The notes under the pieces were generated by a model. The model worked only from the letters and a program-made list of their open reading frames with translations. It was not told the origin of the DNA and made no database searches. The translations under genes were made by a program, and so were the position numbers. A DNA stretch of 64,000 nucleotides from Pontederia crassipes (taxonomy: Eukaryota; Streptophyta; Magnoliopsida; Commelinales; Pontederiaceae), in assembly GCA_030549335.1 (NCBI GenBank), contig CM060196.1, positions 15,593,501 to 15,657,500 on the forward strand, read 5' to 3'. Below are positions 35,101 to 45,654 of this stretch, piece by piece (the first letter of the stretch is position 1; each line of letters begins with the position of its first letter).

Positions 35101-36844
35101 TTGAGAATATTCTTAATCATGCTATGTTTATGTATAATGAGTGGCGAGGTCTGTGAAGCTCTTATAATTTAAACTTCTGTAATCTGTAATTTTTTATCTA
35201 CTCATGCATCAATAAAAGTTTTGGATGATTAAATCTCTGGTTAATCATCCTTTTTCCCCCTAAAAAAACTATAAAACTATGACAAGCTTCATTGGATTTC
35301 AGCCTGTTCATTAACTATGATAAAATACTTAATGCTTCTAGATTCAGATTTAGGATGGCAAATTGATGCTTTGACATTTTACATTATTCATGTATTCGCT
35401 AGCACATGTCGTGATATGCTCCTATACGTCGCATAAATATATATTATATTGTCATATTTAGATATATACAACTGCTTGAAAACATTCGAACCTTGACCTA
35501 AAAATTCTTCATTCGAGATTATCTACAACCTAACCTCCATTAGCCATGTCCACTAACTATTCCATTACACAAAAGTGTTAGTGAAAGACAATAAATTAAA
35601 TACTCGTCATAACAAATGGGGAGGGGCATTGTGAGACAATACTAGGCATAATGATCTTTTGAGCCTTTCTGGAGGATAGTGCAACTGCAGAGTTTTGGTT
35701 ATACCTGTACATTTCCTTCTCTTATATATCTCAATGACTATATATTTTTGGTGGACATCCTTTTCCCTTACAAAAGGGATACTCATTTCAACATTTGTTA
35801 GTTGCTTTATGAAAGTAGCAATCACCTGACATTTTTCAGCATTTCAAATCATTGTGCAGATAACCATAATCTAATTTGGATAAAGCTCTATTTTATGGTA
35901 CAACACTAATTTATTGACCAAAAAACAATATTAAAACATCTTTCCACACTAATGTAACATTGTCCATGGAACAAGCGCATGAATATTTGGACTGATGAAA
36001 ACAGTCTCATGAAGTTGGTTTCCTTTTCTTCTTTAGATAGAAAAGGACAGCTAACACAACTTGGTAGTCTAGAGAGGCATAAGAGAATCTCATAGATTCT
36101 CTCGAGCCTCATCAATCCCTAAATAGAATCTACATAATGTACAATATTACGTCAACAACATGGAACATCCCAAAACATTGATTCTCTATCAAGTTACCGA
36201 CTTGCACGATAAGGCCTACACCATAATGTGAATCATGATCATGCTCTTTCTAATTCATTCTCTCATCTGTTAATCAACATCCCCGATAATATATTGCTTG
36301 CATTACTTAACAGTCGCTTGTTTTTTTACTAGTACAACTATATAGTTTGCGATTAGAAACACAACGTTAGAAATCAAATCTTGAGTGATGGAAACGTATG
36401 CATGTCCTACAACACAGCAACAGGCATCTCTACGAGTGTCACAGGATCACAGAGTAGCGAAACAAGTGGCGCATGGCACGCGTCACGAAGCATTTCGATC
36501 AGACGTAGAACAACTGCTGAGGAAGGGAAAAAATCAAGAAGAGGCGAGCCAACCTGGTTGAGAATGAAGCTCTTGCCCTGGCGAGCGCGGCCGCACACGG
36601 AGACGACGGCGACGGGGCCCTTGACGAGCTGCAGGGTGGCGACGGCCTCCGGGTCCATCCGGAACTTGCCGTCGTCCCCGCAGTAGACCAGCCGCAGGGG
36701 GCGCGCCGGCCCCAGCGACCCGGGCGTCACGCACCTGGACGGACGCGCCCTCCCGCCTCGGCCGGGGCTGAGGGCGTCTCGGCCGGCGTCGCTCCTGCTG
36801 CCGGGGGACGGGGAGCCGCCCCGGAAGCGAAGCCTTTGCATCAT
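20597..36844 (-). CDS. GBPL3: guanylate-binding-protein-like large GTPase (GBPL3-like)
   Basis: Fourteen exons join to 3078 nt (1025 aa plus stop), all introns GT-AG: 36554-36844, 33250-33411, 29924-29989, 29554-29697, 29137-29250, 28928-29029, 28626-28811, 27514-27603, 27303-27437, 26726-26848, 23795-23880, 21738-22350, 21581-21658, 20597-21484. The N-terminus is basic and Ser/Pro-rich. The GBP-type GTPase domain shows P-loop GRARQGKS (85-92), G2 Thr115 in PCTKGLWMW, DTEG (141-144) and the RD-type G4 motif at LLRD (219-222). A helical region follows, then a long coiled coil (about 500-960), then basic GKRPR (967-971) and RGRKR (985-989). Arabidopsis GBPL3 is a nuclear GTPase linked to defence gene control; nuclear location here is inferred from the basic motifs. 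The C-terminus ends RWRKFITKSGNSTTGI, apparently shorter than the GBPL3 I recall. The gene is long because introns hold transposons. Confidence 0.96.
21581..21658 (-). CDS. GBPL exon 13
   Basis: 26 codons, DEEIKNLSAKLEQTDNQAGA through LKLE, keeping the coiled-coil heptads in phase. Splice sites ATGATAG| and GAG|GTAATT. Confidence 0.92.
21738..22350 (-). CDS. GBPL exon 12 (coiled coil)
   Basis: 613 nt, LEGPVTDLLKKQLNQIDSEK through NFLAQLAVK, heptad-rich coiled coil. Splice sites TTTACAG| and AAG|GTTCAC. The open frame continues into both introns, but family similarity ends at these borders. Confidence 0.94.
22961..22998. repeat. short hairpin in GBPL intron 11
   Basis: GGAGGTGTTGTGTACAA pairs with TTGTACAACACCTCC around a loop of about 6 bases, with a 2-base bulge. 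It could be the foldback remnant of a tiny MITE. Confidence 0.75.
23101..23173. repeat. (TTA)n microsatellite
   Basis: Uninterrupted TTA trinucleotide tract of 73 bp in GBPL intron 11; likely polymorphic. Confidence 0.98.
23539..23612. repeat. 34-bp tandem repeat
   Basis: CACCATAAAATAATGACCAT begins at 23539 and again at 23573 (period 34 bp), with the following GCAGTTGATACAA repeated. Two copies within a GBPL intron. Confidence 0.9.
23795..23880 (-). CDS. GBPL exon 11
   Basis: 86 nt, SLDNMLSDYEMSCHGPSKWR through FLKH plus two bases of a split Cys codon completed in exon 12. Splice sites TTCTCAG| and CATTG|GTATAT. The only exon boundary here that is not phase 0. Confidence 0.9.
23881..26725 (-). 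other. GBPL intron 10 hosting a solo LTR
   Basis: 2845-bp intron; 1115 bp of it is the Copia solo LTR at 25220-26334. The remainder (23881-25214) is AT-rich without a recognisable gene. Confidence 0.85.
25220..26334 (+). mobile_element. Copia (SIRE/Maximus-like) solo LTR
   Basis: 1115 bp starting TATTGGAACAAAG (a decayed TGTTGG start) and ending ACTCCCCCTTGTGATCCAACA-like at 26334, so the ends pair as T(G/A)TTGG...CCAACA. Direct 5-bp TSD: TTTAC at 25215-25219 and at 26335-26339. The ATTTTGATGATACAAA block near the start and the CACACTCCCCCTTGTG end are typical of SIRE/Maximus LTRs. No internal retroelement sequence, hence a solo LTR left by recombination. It contains GGTCGACC words at 25500-25640. 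ORFs inside it (25574-25828, 26099-26347) are not genes. Confidence 0.9.
26726..26848 (-). CDS. GBPL exon 10
   Basis: 41 codons, DYKQSAFMDANFRCSNTVHL through DNIVK, helical domain. Splice sites TTTGCAG| and AAG|GTTTGG. It precedes a 2.8-kb intron holding a solo LTR. Confidence 0.93.
27303..27437 (-). CDS. GBPL exon 9
   Basis: 45 codons, AVLEEAHDEAVKKSLASFNA through KKAFE, helical domain. Splice sites TCTCAG| and GAG|GTATAT. Confidence 0.93.
27514..27603 (-). CDS. GBPL exon 8
   Basis: 30 codons, SVEEAECRRAYDSATEVYMS through KSAEE, first part of the helical domain. Splice sites TCTTCAG| and GAA|GTGAGC. Confidence 0.93.
28626..28811 (-). CDS. GBPL exon 7
   Basis: 62 codons, LDRLRPEFRSGLDALTKYIF through PTILSSWQ, the linker from GTPase to helical domain. 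Splice sites TTACAG| and CAG|GTTAGC. Confidence 0.94.
28928..29029 (-). CDS. GBPL exon 6
   Basis: 34 codons, IRESIRSLFPDRDCFTLVRP through VQIP, the end of the GTPase domain. Acceptor CAACAG|, donor CCA|GTAAAA. Confidence 0.93.
29137..29250 (-). CDS. GBPL exon 5
   Basis: 38 codons, DFYLDLVEEDKKITPRDYLE through SSKNE, the conserved segment after the G4 motif. Splice sites GTTTTAG| and GAG|GTATTT. Confidence 0.94.
29554..29697 (-). CDS. GBPL exon 4 (G4 motif)
   Basis: 48 codons, MGGIDEAALDRLSLVTEM through FVWLLR; the next exon supplies the Asp of the RD-type guanine-specificity motif. Splice sites TTTTAG| and AGG|GTGGTT. Confidence 0.94.
29924..29989 (-). CDS. GBPL exon 3
   Basis: 22 codons encoding GTYSTQIFSLAVLLSSMF plus IYNQ, the strand and helix after DTEG in GBPs. 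Acceptor TTTGGCAG, donor AATCAG|GTTAGT. It follows the 3.26-kb intron 2. Confidence 0.94.
30259..30340. repeat. 16-bp inverted repeat, possible mini-MITE
   Basis: TCATAATGAAGAACTA at 30259-30274 is perfectly inverted at 30325-30340 around a 50-bp spacer. No TSD can be defined. Confidence 0.6.
31501..31965 (+). mobile_element. 5'-truncated RTE-type LINE
   Basis: 465-bp insertion with a perfect 16-bp TSD, TATTGGCTTTTGCATT, at 31485-31500 and 31966-31981. It ends in a (TTG)n tail after GTGGGATAAGGCTTTG, characteristic of RTE-type LINEs. The frame encodes the reverse transcriptase C-terminal region: RPAVLYGSECWAMK, RMLRWMCGHTRLDKIRND, ENRLRWFGHVQRRP, GRGRPRRTL and IHVADPT. The catalytic RT core and endonuclease are missing, so it is immobile. 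It lies antisense to the host gene in intron 2. The flanking frame upstream of 31501 is intron sequence. Confidence 0.95.
32660..32790 (+). mobile_element. SINE-like element with Pol III box motifs
   Basis: TGGCCCAATGG (32673-32683) fits the tRNA A-box consensus and GGATTCAAATTC (32711-32722) approximates a B-box about 30 bp downstream. The rest does not fold as a functional tRNA. A tRNA-derived SINE in the GBPL intron is the best guess; no TSD or 3' tail was defined, so borders are approximate. Confidence 0.3.
33250..33411 (-). CDS. GBPL exon 2 (switch regions)
   Basis: 54 codons between TGTGTAG| and ACG|GTTAGA. Encodes GFQVASTHRPCTKGLWMW and LLLLDTEGIDAYDQT, the G2/G3 core of GBP GTPases. 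Confidence 0.95.
33412..36553 (-). other. GBPL intron 1
   Basis: 3142-bp AT-rich intron directly after the P-loop exon. Short frames on both strands (for example 34761-34970, 35607-35825, 35906-36115) lack recognisable domains. Long first introns often carry regulatory sequence, but I see no specific element. Confidence 0.75.
36554..36844 (-). CDS. GBPL exon 1 (start and P-loop)
   Basis: 97 codons from a tandem ATGATG start to donor AACCAG|GTTGGC. Very GC-rich. Encodes a disordered Ser/Pro/Arg-rich head, the GBP N-terminal strand RPLRLVYCGDDGKF and the P-loop. The upstream sequence has no in-frame extension with family similarity. Confidence 0.94.
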
Positions 36845-37184
36845 CTCGAAGCCCTATGTCTGATCACTTCCTTGCTTTTTGGCCTTGTGTTGTGTATTCG
36901 ATCTTCGGGGAGTGCGCTTCGAGTGGAAAGAGAAAGAGAGGAGAGAAAGAGGGAGGGAAGAAAGGCGGGGGAAGGGAGAGAGGAGAGAGAAAAAAGTGTC
37001 GAGGGAGTGCGAGCGTGAAAGGGAGGAGGGGATTTAAAATTAAAACAAAAAGGGGTCATGAAGAGGGAAAAGTAGAAGGGGAGTGCGAGGAAAAAGAAGG
37101 AAAGCCCAGGACAAGAGGCATCCCAGGACCCAAGCAGCAAACGCGTGTTTTTATTTTCTCTCACCTCTCACCTCTTTTCCTATA

Positions 37185-37239
<55 letters not shown>

Positions 37240-37269
37240 TTAAATTGGGTAGTTCTAAAACAAATGTAG
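36845..37269 (-). promoter_or_regulatory. GBPL 5' leader and proximal promoter
   Basis: Reading toward the gene, the sequence is extremely pyrimidine-rich (GA-rich on the plus strand, 36920-37100), as in many plant 5' UTRs. A (ATT)n tract at 37185-37238 marks the upstream edge before repeat DNA. No defined TATA box position is claimed. Confidence 0.45.
37185..37238. repeat. (ATT)n microsatellite upstream of GBPL
   Basis: Continuous ATT tract of about 54 bp, roughly 340 bp upstream of the GBPL start codon; potentially variable promoter length. Confidence 0.97.
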
Positions 37270-37965
37270 ATTAATCGGTTCGGATATGGACTTGGATAAA
37301 TCTCATTCAGGTCTAATCGATTAGACGAATTGATGGATCGGACTAGATAATAAAAAAATATTATAATTTTTAAAAAATATATTCAATCCAATCACATATT
37401 AGATTAATCATATAAAGTTAAATTACACTTTAAAAAGTAATACATATTATCTTAATAACTAATAAATTTATAATAATATTTAATATAGCAATTTTATATA
37501 AAACATGAAGTCACACTTATCGGAAAATATTGTTGTATTACAAACTAAAATAACATAAAATGAGAGTAAAAATAAAAATGTATATAAAATAGTTTAATAT
37601 TCATAAATTAAATAAATGAGAAAAAAATATTTGTTTTTTTATAATTAAATAGTCACATATTAATAATATTGACAAAAAGCTTAGCTATTAAATTAATAAA
37701 AAAAACATATGTATAAGTGAATAATTTCGCATTTGATAAAAATGAAAGTATGATATCTACTATAAAATTGGTCACAAGAAGATCACGAGTCAAAATAAAT
37801 TTTGATTTGTCAAAGAAAATTTACTTTGTCCGATTCGGTTCTCACCAGTTTTCGGTCCAATTGCCATTTTGATTTTGAATATGATTTTGGCTTATTTTTA
37901 TAATGAGTCGATAGTTCCACGAATTCGACTGACCGATCTAATTCGATCTTGACAACACTAATTTA
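37270..37965. mobile_element. degenerate hAT-like remnant
   Basis: GC-richer arms with AATCGGTTCGGATATGG (about 37273) and CGATTCGGTTCTC through CGATCTAATTCGATCTTG and ACAACACTA (37840-37962) flank an AT-rich core. The right end resembles family A termini (inverse of a TGTTGT...GATCG start), but the left end does not match and there is no TSD. Borders are approximate. Confidence 0.4.
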
Positions 37966-39826
37966 AACATTAAAATTGATGATATTTTTATGCACATACA
38001 AATTCAGTTTTTTTTTTGGATAATTAGCTAAATACTTAAATTCTGGAACAGGGAAAGTATCAAACTTTGAAATAAAGCTTTATTATCTTTCACAGAAAAA
38101 AATATCTACGAGATCTTTTGTTTAGAAATTCCTTTTTTCGTGAGTAATGTCACTACTGCTTGAAAATTCATATACGTAAATATTTTCAAACTTTGCAATT
38201 ACGATTACCAACCATTTTACTTTTTAATATGAAGGGGGGAGGGTGGTGTTGGGTTAAAAGTAATATGACATAAAATTTATGTAGAAGACATGTAAGTCAA
38301 ATAATTTAAGTTACAAATTATATATTGAAAAATTGTATTGTTTATAATAACAAATATAAAAACAAATTTTAATATTATTATATTTTCCATACTCTTTTTC
38401 TTATGTCTAATAGGTAATTTGTTTCTCTCTTTTTTTGTTGTTGGAAACATTTTACATTTCCTCGGTAATATATTTAAATTCATTATAAAATATTAAACTG
38501 AATGAATTAAAAGTACATAAATGTTGATAATAAAATTGCCTCCTGCAAGAGTTTATGTTAAATATATGTATTTCTTCTAAAAATCGTCTAAATGTTGCTT
38601 TAAGCTTTGTTTAGCATGAACAAAGATCTTAGTAGCTCGTATAAATTCAACCAAATAGCGATAATAATAATAATAATAATAATAATAATAGCTAGATTAG
38701 ATGCATGATGTGACAGTGTTTGGTTGGATATACTTTGTCCTTAGATTTAGAGTTTACACGTAAACACATTTTTCATATTCACTATCCTGGCATGATAGTG
38801 TTGTCATTTAGGAAAATATTTATATTCATTATGAAAATTTAATACCTGGAGAATCCAGATATAAAATATACACCTTAATTTTGACAAAGTATATACTAAA
38901 ACTAAGCTAAAAAATTTTGATACTTGTATCATGCTTTGAAACTGAAGCTGCCTTACTGGTTTAAAAATATCGATACTTTCAACATTATTAATTAAAATTA
39001 AAACTACTTAATTTATATACAAGTTTAGTACTTGTTATCATCATGAATCTCTTACTTAAAGAAAACTCTTAGACCGTGTTTGGTATGAGAACCATGAAAA
39101 AAATTCTCCATCTAGTGTATAATTATTTCGGAAATCGATTCTAAATGGGAGGAAACTCAACTAATATTAGGTCAGCACCAAGTTCATTATTAAAAATTCC
39201 AACCCAAGATCCAGTCCGATTAAAAATACAATTAAAATTATAATAATATATTAAACTTATCTAATCTTAAAATATCTTAATATAATTCATCTAAAATAGA
39301 TTCATTCCTAGTCCACTCCCCACTCAATTCTCGATTCATAAGTAAAAGATCATTATAATAATATATTAAATAATCTAAACTCTATATTTAATTGTATTGA
39401 TATTAAATTATTTATTATTTATTTAATTCTTAGTTTTATTTTTAGATTTATTTTCGATTCTCAATCTGACCCGAGTATGATACAAGGCTGGGAGCAGTAC
39501 TATAACCAATTTTAAAAGTTTCAAATCAGCATAAATCGGGTCACAGGTCGGATGGATCCTGATCCTAACCCAGCTTTACTCTCTCGTACGCAAAATAAAC
39601 AAAAGTCGGATCCAACCCACTTCTCGACAATCATTATATGATTCCCTTTTGGGAGGGTGATCCACATTTGGGCATTCTCAATTTTTTGTACTCAGGCTAG
39701 CACTTCTAATAATAAATCTTTTTATTAAAAAAAAAGATCCAACCCATTTTAAATCATTATGATAAAATAATAATTATGTCTAATATTTTTTTCCTGTTAT
39801 AATTAGCGGTGTTAACGTGTTGGATC
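37966..39826. other. AT-rich intergenic DNA
   Basis: No gene recognised. Holds a short (ATA)n tract at 38661-38690. Words such as GATCCAGTCCGATT (about 39200) and ATCGGGTCACAGGTCGGATGG (about 39535) suggest another decayed hAT-like element without definable ends. Confidence 0.5.
38661..38690. repeat. (ATA)n microsatellite
   Basis: Ten ATA units in non-coding DNA. Confidence 0.95.
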
Positions 39827-40427
39827 CAATATTGTAAGACATGACCCGGCCATCGACCCGGATTATCTAACGGGTCAGGTCGGATCGGTTGGACCGGGTC
39901 GAACCGAATGGTCGGACCGAATAATATAAATTAATAAAAAATAAAATAAATTCAAGTGACTATTAAAATATTATTAATATGTAAGACATTATTTAGCAAA
40001 AATATAATGTAATATAATAAAATAATTCAGATCAATAATATAATAAAGTAAGCATAAATTAAATCATCAATTGAATATTTTTTAAATAAAAAATCTTGTG
40101 AGTAATTATAAAAAAATAAAGATATTAATGAAATTTTATATATGTGATAAAGAAGGATATTGAAATATAAATTTCAAGTATATATATATATATGATATTA
40201 TAAAAAAAATTAATATTTTTTATACATTTAATTTTTTTATATTTCTCAATTTGATCCGGTCGGATCGACCAAATCCACTGGATCGGCCGGTTGAATTCGA
40301 ATTTTGACCGGGTTTGATCGGGTCAAAGTAAGTCAACTCCGTGATCGGATTTTGGACGACCCGTGGATCGTTTTAGTGCCTGGACACCGATCCGATCGAC
40401 CAAGTCGGGCCGGGTCTTACAACCATG
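39827..40427. mobile_element. hAT-type non-autonomous element, family A
   Basis: 601 bp bounded by CAATATTGTAAGAC and the inverse of CATGGTTGTAAGAC, with a perfect 8-bp TSD GTTGGATC at 39819-39826 and 40428-40435, the hallmark of hAT transposition. Subterminal arms are packed with GACCCGG/CGGATCG words and the centre is AT-rich. No transposase ORF. It shares termini with the element at 13254-13712. Confidence 0.92.
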
Positions 40428-41864
40428 GTTGGATCATGTCTACGAGGGCAAGCACAGGTCCCACCCGTCGATCGGATGAACCCGATTTACCGATGGAAAT
40501 ATTTTGGATTGTGGAAAGAAGGTTGAAAGATTTATACACGATTATTCAATATCCGGTGACCGAAAAAAATATGAATATTAATAATTATTTTGTATAACGT
40601 AGTTAGATATTAAATATTATTAATACACATTTATCCTTAAGCATAGTTTTATATTTTAAACCTTGTGCTACTCTTAATTTCATTAAAAAATAAAAAAAGG
40701 TTAATGAAATTAATTTATTTTTAAACTTATATATTTAGTTTTTAAGACCACTAAAAAATCCAATCTGAAATGATCCAATCTTTTTCGAAACAAGACTTTT
40801 ATTAGTCCATCTAAATTTGACTCAAACTCGATCCAACCTGCTATCGCCCATAATCATAATAGTTTCATATTTTTATTGAGTTCGAACATTATCTTTTATT
40901 ATTTAATAAATTTTAAAACATAATTAAATTCACAGTAGTTAAAATAAATAAGATGCAGACTAATAAATCATTTATAAATATCTTGAGCAAATCTCTATAT
41001 ATGCATGTTTCTAAAGATGTTTATTGGATCGGGCAGCACAGTCCGTCAGCTGCCTGACCCGATAATATATCGGTTAGTCCGTTCAAGTTCAAGCTCGGGT
41101 CCGTCAAATTTCTTAAAGGCTTGGGCCTATATCAGGCTGGGCAAGGTTATTCATTCGTTTGCTCGGTACTTCGATATCCATCCAATATCCGTCCGATAAT
41201 TTATAAGTCGTCCATTAGTCCGTCCATTAATTAAAATAATATAAATATTATTGTACAAAATTATTTTAATTAATTCATGTGATGCCATTATGCTATTTAG
41301 CTAATGTTAATTGGTTATGCAAAATGGATGATTCTAGTTTTTATTCTTTTCTAATGATACTATCATATATTTTATATAATGATATAATTTTTATTCTTCT
41401 ATAATGTTATTTATGCTTGATGCAAAAATAAGAATGCAAGATTAATTTATTTACGATGAAAATAATGAAGATACAGAAGACGAATCTTTTACTAGTGTTG
41501 CATAATGCATAGTTACATCTTGGTGGTAATATCTGATTGTTGTAAATTTTATTTTACTCAAAATGATACTAAATATGTAACATTTTATTTTTAGCAAAAT
41601 TGATTTTTGAACTCCTTCAGTCGTGGGCGTAGGCTATAAGTCGAACTATGTAAATATTTTGTCGCTCTTATTTATATGTGACAACATAATGAGTGAATAT
41701 ATGATAATAAATTGAGGAATAATATATTATGATATCCTTTTACTACATTATTATAGGACATATGATTTTTGAGACATTGTAAAAAAATATTAATGGACTA
41801 GCCCGACCCCGTCTAATTGATGGGCCGACCGTTAAGGTCCGATAGATTTTAATGAGACGGACAA
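40428..41864. other. repeat-rich spacer, possible decayed DNA element
   Basis: No gene. Arms with GGATCGGGCAGCACAGTCCG (about 41028) and AGCCCGACCCCG plus GGGCCGACC (41798-41835) are GC-rich and roughly inverse, suggesting an old hAT-like element now abutted by the Gypsy LTR at 41865. Ends are not resolved. Confidence 0.4.
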
Positions 41865-44083
41865 TGTAACGCCTCCAAAATCAGTCCTCCTACCACAGCA
41901 ATCAAATTGACCAAGGAAGCGATACACTGCCTACTACTTCTTTGACTTAGACCGATCGACATATGACACACGTGGCAATAGAAATAATGGAGAAATAATG
42001 AATGAAATGAGATTGTGGAAGAAATATCGTTAAAAAAACAAAAGATGTCACATTTAATGGAATAGTTCAAGAGAAAGAAAATGCAAGTAATCCAAATAGT
42101 TCAAACAAATATCTACATAAGCAAGGGCAAAAGGGGAATTCAAATATCTCTATAAATACAAGGTCTGATAAATTAAAATGCGGAAATAAAAAGGGCGGAA
42201 AGCTGGTTGGTTTGTTGCAAGTCATGTGCAGTTGTCTCGTTTCCACTTCCTCCCTAAATAGGGTTCTCACGTGCAAAATATTAAAGTAGGGGTATGGAAT
42301 GCCCGTGAGCTAAGCCCAGTACACATTAATACATAGATGATAAAATGATAATCTGATTATGTCAATACTGATAAAAAAGAACCAAATGTTCAATTACTTT
42401 ATTCATTGGTTTCAATACATTGATCTCTGTAAGTTATGAACCATACATATATAGATCTATACTTTATTCTTTACTTTAACAATACCTTATATAGTATCAT
42501 ACTTTACTATACCTTACTCTGTTCTTTACTTTACTCTATTATACATTATCACACTCTGTTATGCTATGTGGTACTATGTTTTTTACATTACTATGAGGTC
42601 CTTGATGTTCATTATTCTATGAGAGTTCGACTTTAATTAAGTGGGAAGCTAGAGGTGTATCTATACCATATGTTGTCAGGATGCTCATGAAAGGGAAGGT
42701 GTACGCTAAGGCATATCTTTTTCGAAATACAGGTGGGAGATGACCTGCACCCCAAGAACACTGGTCATTGTGGACCTATAGGTTCGCTTTCTCCTCAGCT
42801 GAGCTACCTGTCCCTCTAGCATAATGCATTGTAATCCATATGTTGCCCCCGTGGGGAAAGGGTGTGTCAATACGTCACTTTTATTAGGAGCACAGGTGGG
42901 AGAGGACGTGTGGTCCAAGAATAGTAGTAGTTAATACTAGTAGGTGCACTGTCTCCTCAGTGCAGCTATTTGTCCCTCGCTATATCATATCTTGATTTGT
43001 ACCCTGAGCGACACATAGCTATCTCGTTATTTCATCTTTACTTTACTTATCTTCTTTAACATGTGTGGGGTTCGAAATCATGGTTCAGAGAAGGAGTACA
43101 GTCAGGTTCCCTTCATGTGAAAAAGGCCCATTAAACATCTTACCATGTTGGACATGGCCTTAAATGGGCCAATCGAGATTTGTGTCAAATTATAGAGGTT
43201 CTGGCCACTCAAGAGCATTTTAGTCATTTTCATTAAGGTATGAAATTATTCCTATCATCGGATCGATCGACTGATCTTGTAGGATCGATCGATATCATTG
43301 GATCGATCGACCGATATTATTTGATCGGTTGACTGATCGTAATTTGGTCGATCCTTTCTCCTTGCATCGAACAGGTCGACCATTCTATATGAACTGGTTG
43401 GCCGGTCGTTGCACGTTGGGAGGTCGCGAGATTGGTCGATTGTTCCTCTAGGATCGATCGACAGCCTCTCGTCGGATCGATCGACCGATACTACGGTTGG
43501 CATTACTGCGTGGATCGGTTGACCGTTCTAGCCGAACCGATCGACCAATTCTCTAGTTAAAATAGAGTCTCCGGCCTTATTCTTTGATTCCGGCCATCCA
43601 ATCTCAATATACATAATACGAAAAGTATTTCTACATGTCCCTATGTCATAATGGAATCGAATTTCATGACATTTTATCTACATTTCTTCATATAGGGGAT
43701 TGTACATCTATGGTACCTTTCTACGAATGTTTTTCGATCGTCGGTGCTATCATCGTCGATTTGGTCGGTCGCCGAACATTCTCTGTTGATGGGGAGTGCG
43801 CGCCTAGTCTTCACGTACACGTCGATTGCGCTGGAGGGTCGTTCTCACGTTCGATTCGCCTACACTCGCGTTGCTCGTCATTCGCCGTTGGTTCACCGTG
43901 CGCCGAAGAAGGGAAAGGAGCAAGGAAGAGGGAGAGGAGAGAGACGACTGTGAGGGAAGTCCAAAGGGGGTGAGGGAGTCCACTTCGCTCTCTTTTATCA
44001 TCCTCGGCCGCTTCTCATGATCGATTCTCTCATTTTTTTATTTCATTTTTGAATTTTAAATGATGAAAGAGCCGGTCATTACA
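41865..44083 (-). mobile_element. 3' LTR of a Ty3/Gypsy retrotransposon
   Basis: 2219 bp. In element orientation it starts TGTAATGACCGGCTC at 44083 and ends GGAGGCGTTACA at 41865, so the ends pair as TGTAA(T/C)G. A polypurine tract lies immediately upstream. Internal features: two diverged units with CAGGTGGGAGA(T/G)GAC about 165 bp apart (42730 and 42893) and a cluster of GGATCGATCGACCGAT-like words (43257-43545). ORFs at 43635-44020 are LTR sequence, not genes. Confidence 0.85.
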
Positions 44084-44100
44084 TCACTACCCCTTAAAAA
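44084..44100 (-). other. polypurine tract region of the Gypsy element
   Basis: On the minus strand this reads TTTTTAAGGGGTAGTGA directly before the LTR start, matching the purine-rich plus-strand primer site of Tekay/Del-type elements. It follows a GAATTCGAGGACGAATTCC-like block common just before the tract in that lineage. Confidence 0.75.
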
Positions 44101-44182
44101 GGAATTCGTCCTCGAATTTTGATGAAAGTTATGACTTACCGAATAGTCTAGGGAACTTCTCACGTATTTCTGACTTTAATTC

Positions 44183-44620
44183 TCATGTGGCTTCTTTACC
44201 CTGATGGTACTTCCATGCTACTTTGACCAATATCATTGACTTCTTTTCTTTTTGAATTTCTTCGTACTCCAATATCTCCGTGGGTTGCTCCTCGTATGTT
44301 ACATCCTCTTTGAGGTTCGACTCCTTAATTTGGATTACGTCGGCGTAATCGTGCTTATATTTCTGGAACAACGAAACGTGGAAGACGTTGTGCACTCTGA
44401 CGTACGCCGGGGGTAATACCAACATGCGTGTCAAATCACCAACCATATCTAAAATTTCAAAGGGACCCACATACCTTGGACACAGTTTCCATTCCTTGCT
44501 AAACCTCATTACGCATTTAGTCGGTGAGACTTTGAGCAAGACTTGTTCACCAACTTTGAACGTGTGCTTTCGTCTTTTCTTGTTGGTGTAAACCTTTTGT
44601 CGGCCTTGAGCAGACTTCAT
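44183..44620 (-). pseudogene. integrase C-terminal region fragment
   Basis: Open frame of 145 codons with FKVGEQVLLKVSP, PRYVGPFEILD and PPAYVRVHNVFHVSLFQKY, the domain that follows the catalytic core in plant Gypsy integrases. No clear chromodomain is seen after it. Confidence 0.85.
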
Positions 44621-44905
44621 TTTTTTCTTGATTAATTCAATCCGAACTGTATATTTTTGTGTCTACTTGCGGAGTTCAGTGCTCAATAGCTTCCTTTCGC
44701 CTACTTCTCCCCAGCATACCGGGGCGCGACATGGTCGGCCATACAAGGCTTCAAATGGGGACATCTCTATGCTTGTATGATAACTATTATCGTAAGAGAA
44801 TTCAACTAAAGGAAGATGGTTGTCCTAATTATCATACCAGTCCAAGGCACATGCTCGAAGCTTGTCTTCCATTATTTGGATCGTTCGTTCTGATTGATCA
44901 TCCGT

Positions 44906-45184
44906 CTACAGATGAAATGTCGTACTATATCGTAGCCTTGTGTCGAAAGTATTCTGTTGACTCTTCCAAAATCTGGTAATTAATCTTGGATATCTGTCAG
45001 ACATGATGACCGATGGTATTCCATAGAATCTGGCGATCTCCTGTACATAAAGGTCCATCAGACTATCCAGTGACTGCTTTACTTTAATGGGTAGGGAGTG
45101 GGCTGATTTGGTGAGTCGATCCACTGCTACCCAAATAGCATCATGCCCTTTTTGTGTTCGGAGAAAGTCTATGATGAAGTTCAT
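44906..45184 (-). pseudogene. integrase catalytic core fragment
   Basis: Frame with IDFLRTQKGHDAIWVAVDRL and FYGIPSVIMSDRYPRLIT, containing the first two acidic residues of the DDE triad. The third lies beyond a break in the frame. Confidence 0.85.
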
Positions 45185-45654
45185 AGCTATTTCCTCCCAT
45201 TTCCACTAGGGAATCCCGAAGCTCTTTAGTGTGCCTTGTGGTTTCTAGTGCTCCACCTTGACCTGTTGACAAATTATGCATCTGGACACATACTTCACTA
45301 TTTCCTTTTTCATGTCATGCCACCAGAAATTTCTTTGTACATCTTTGTACTTCCAGGATGGATGGCGAATTCTAACTTGTAGCATTCATCCAAGACTTCT
45401 CGCCATTGAGCTGAGCTGCTAAGTACCCATAATCGGCTGTGGTACCGAATACCACCATTTAATGAAATGCTGAAATCTTTGCCTTACTTGTCTTGATCAT
45501 AGTCAGGGTCTTCGACTTGCGCCGCAATGCATCATCATGAGCGAGCCATTAAGTGTTACCTACGGAGCCCATTTGAAGAGTTTCTCCATCATCTCATATT
45601 ATTGGAGACGCATGAAGGCCACTGAGCCTTTCCACTTCCGACTAAGGGCATCGG

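Noticed and set aside
40304..40597. 97-codon plus-strand frame
   Set aside because: Straddles the right end of the hAT element at 40427, so it cannot be an ancestral gene.
43635..44020. Plus- and minus-strand frames of 64-112 codons
   Set aside because: Located inside the Gypsy LTR; non-coding LTR sequence.
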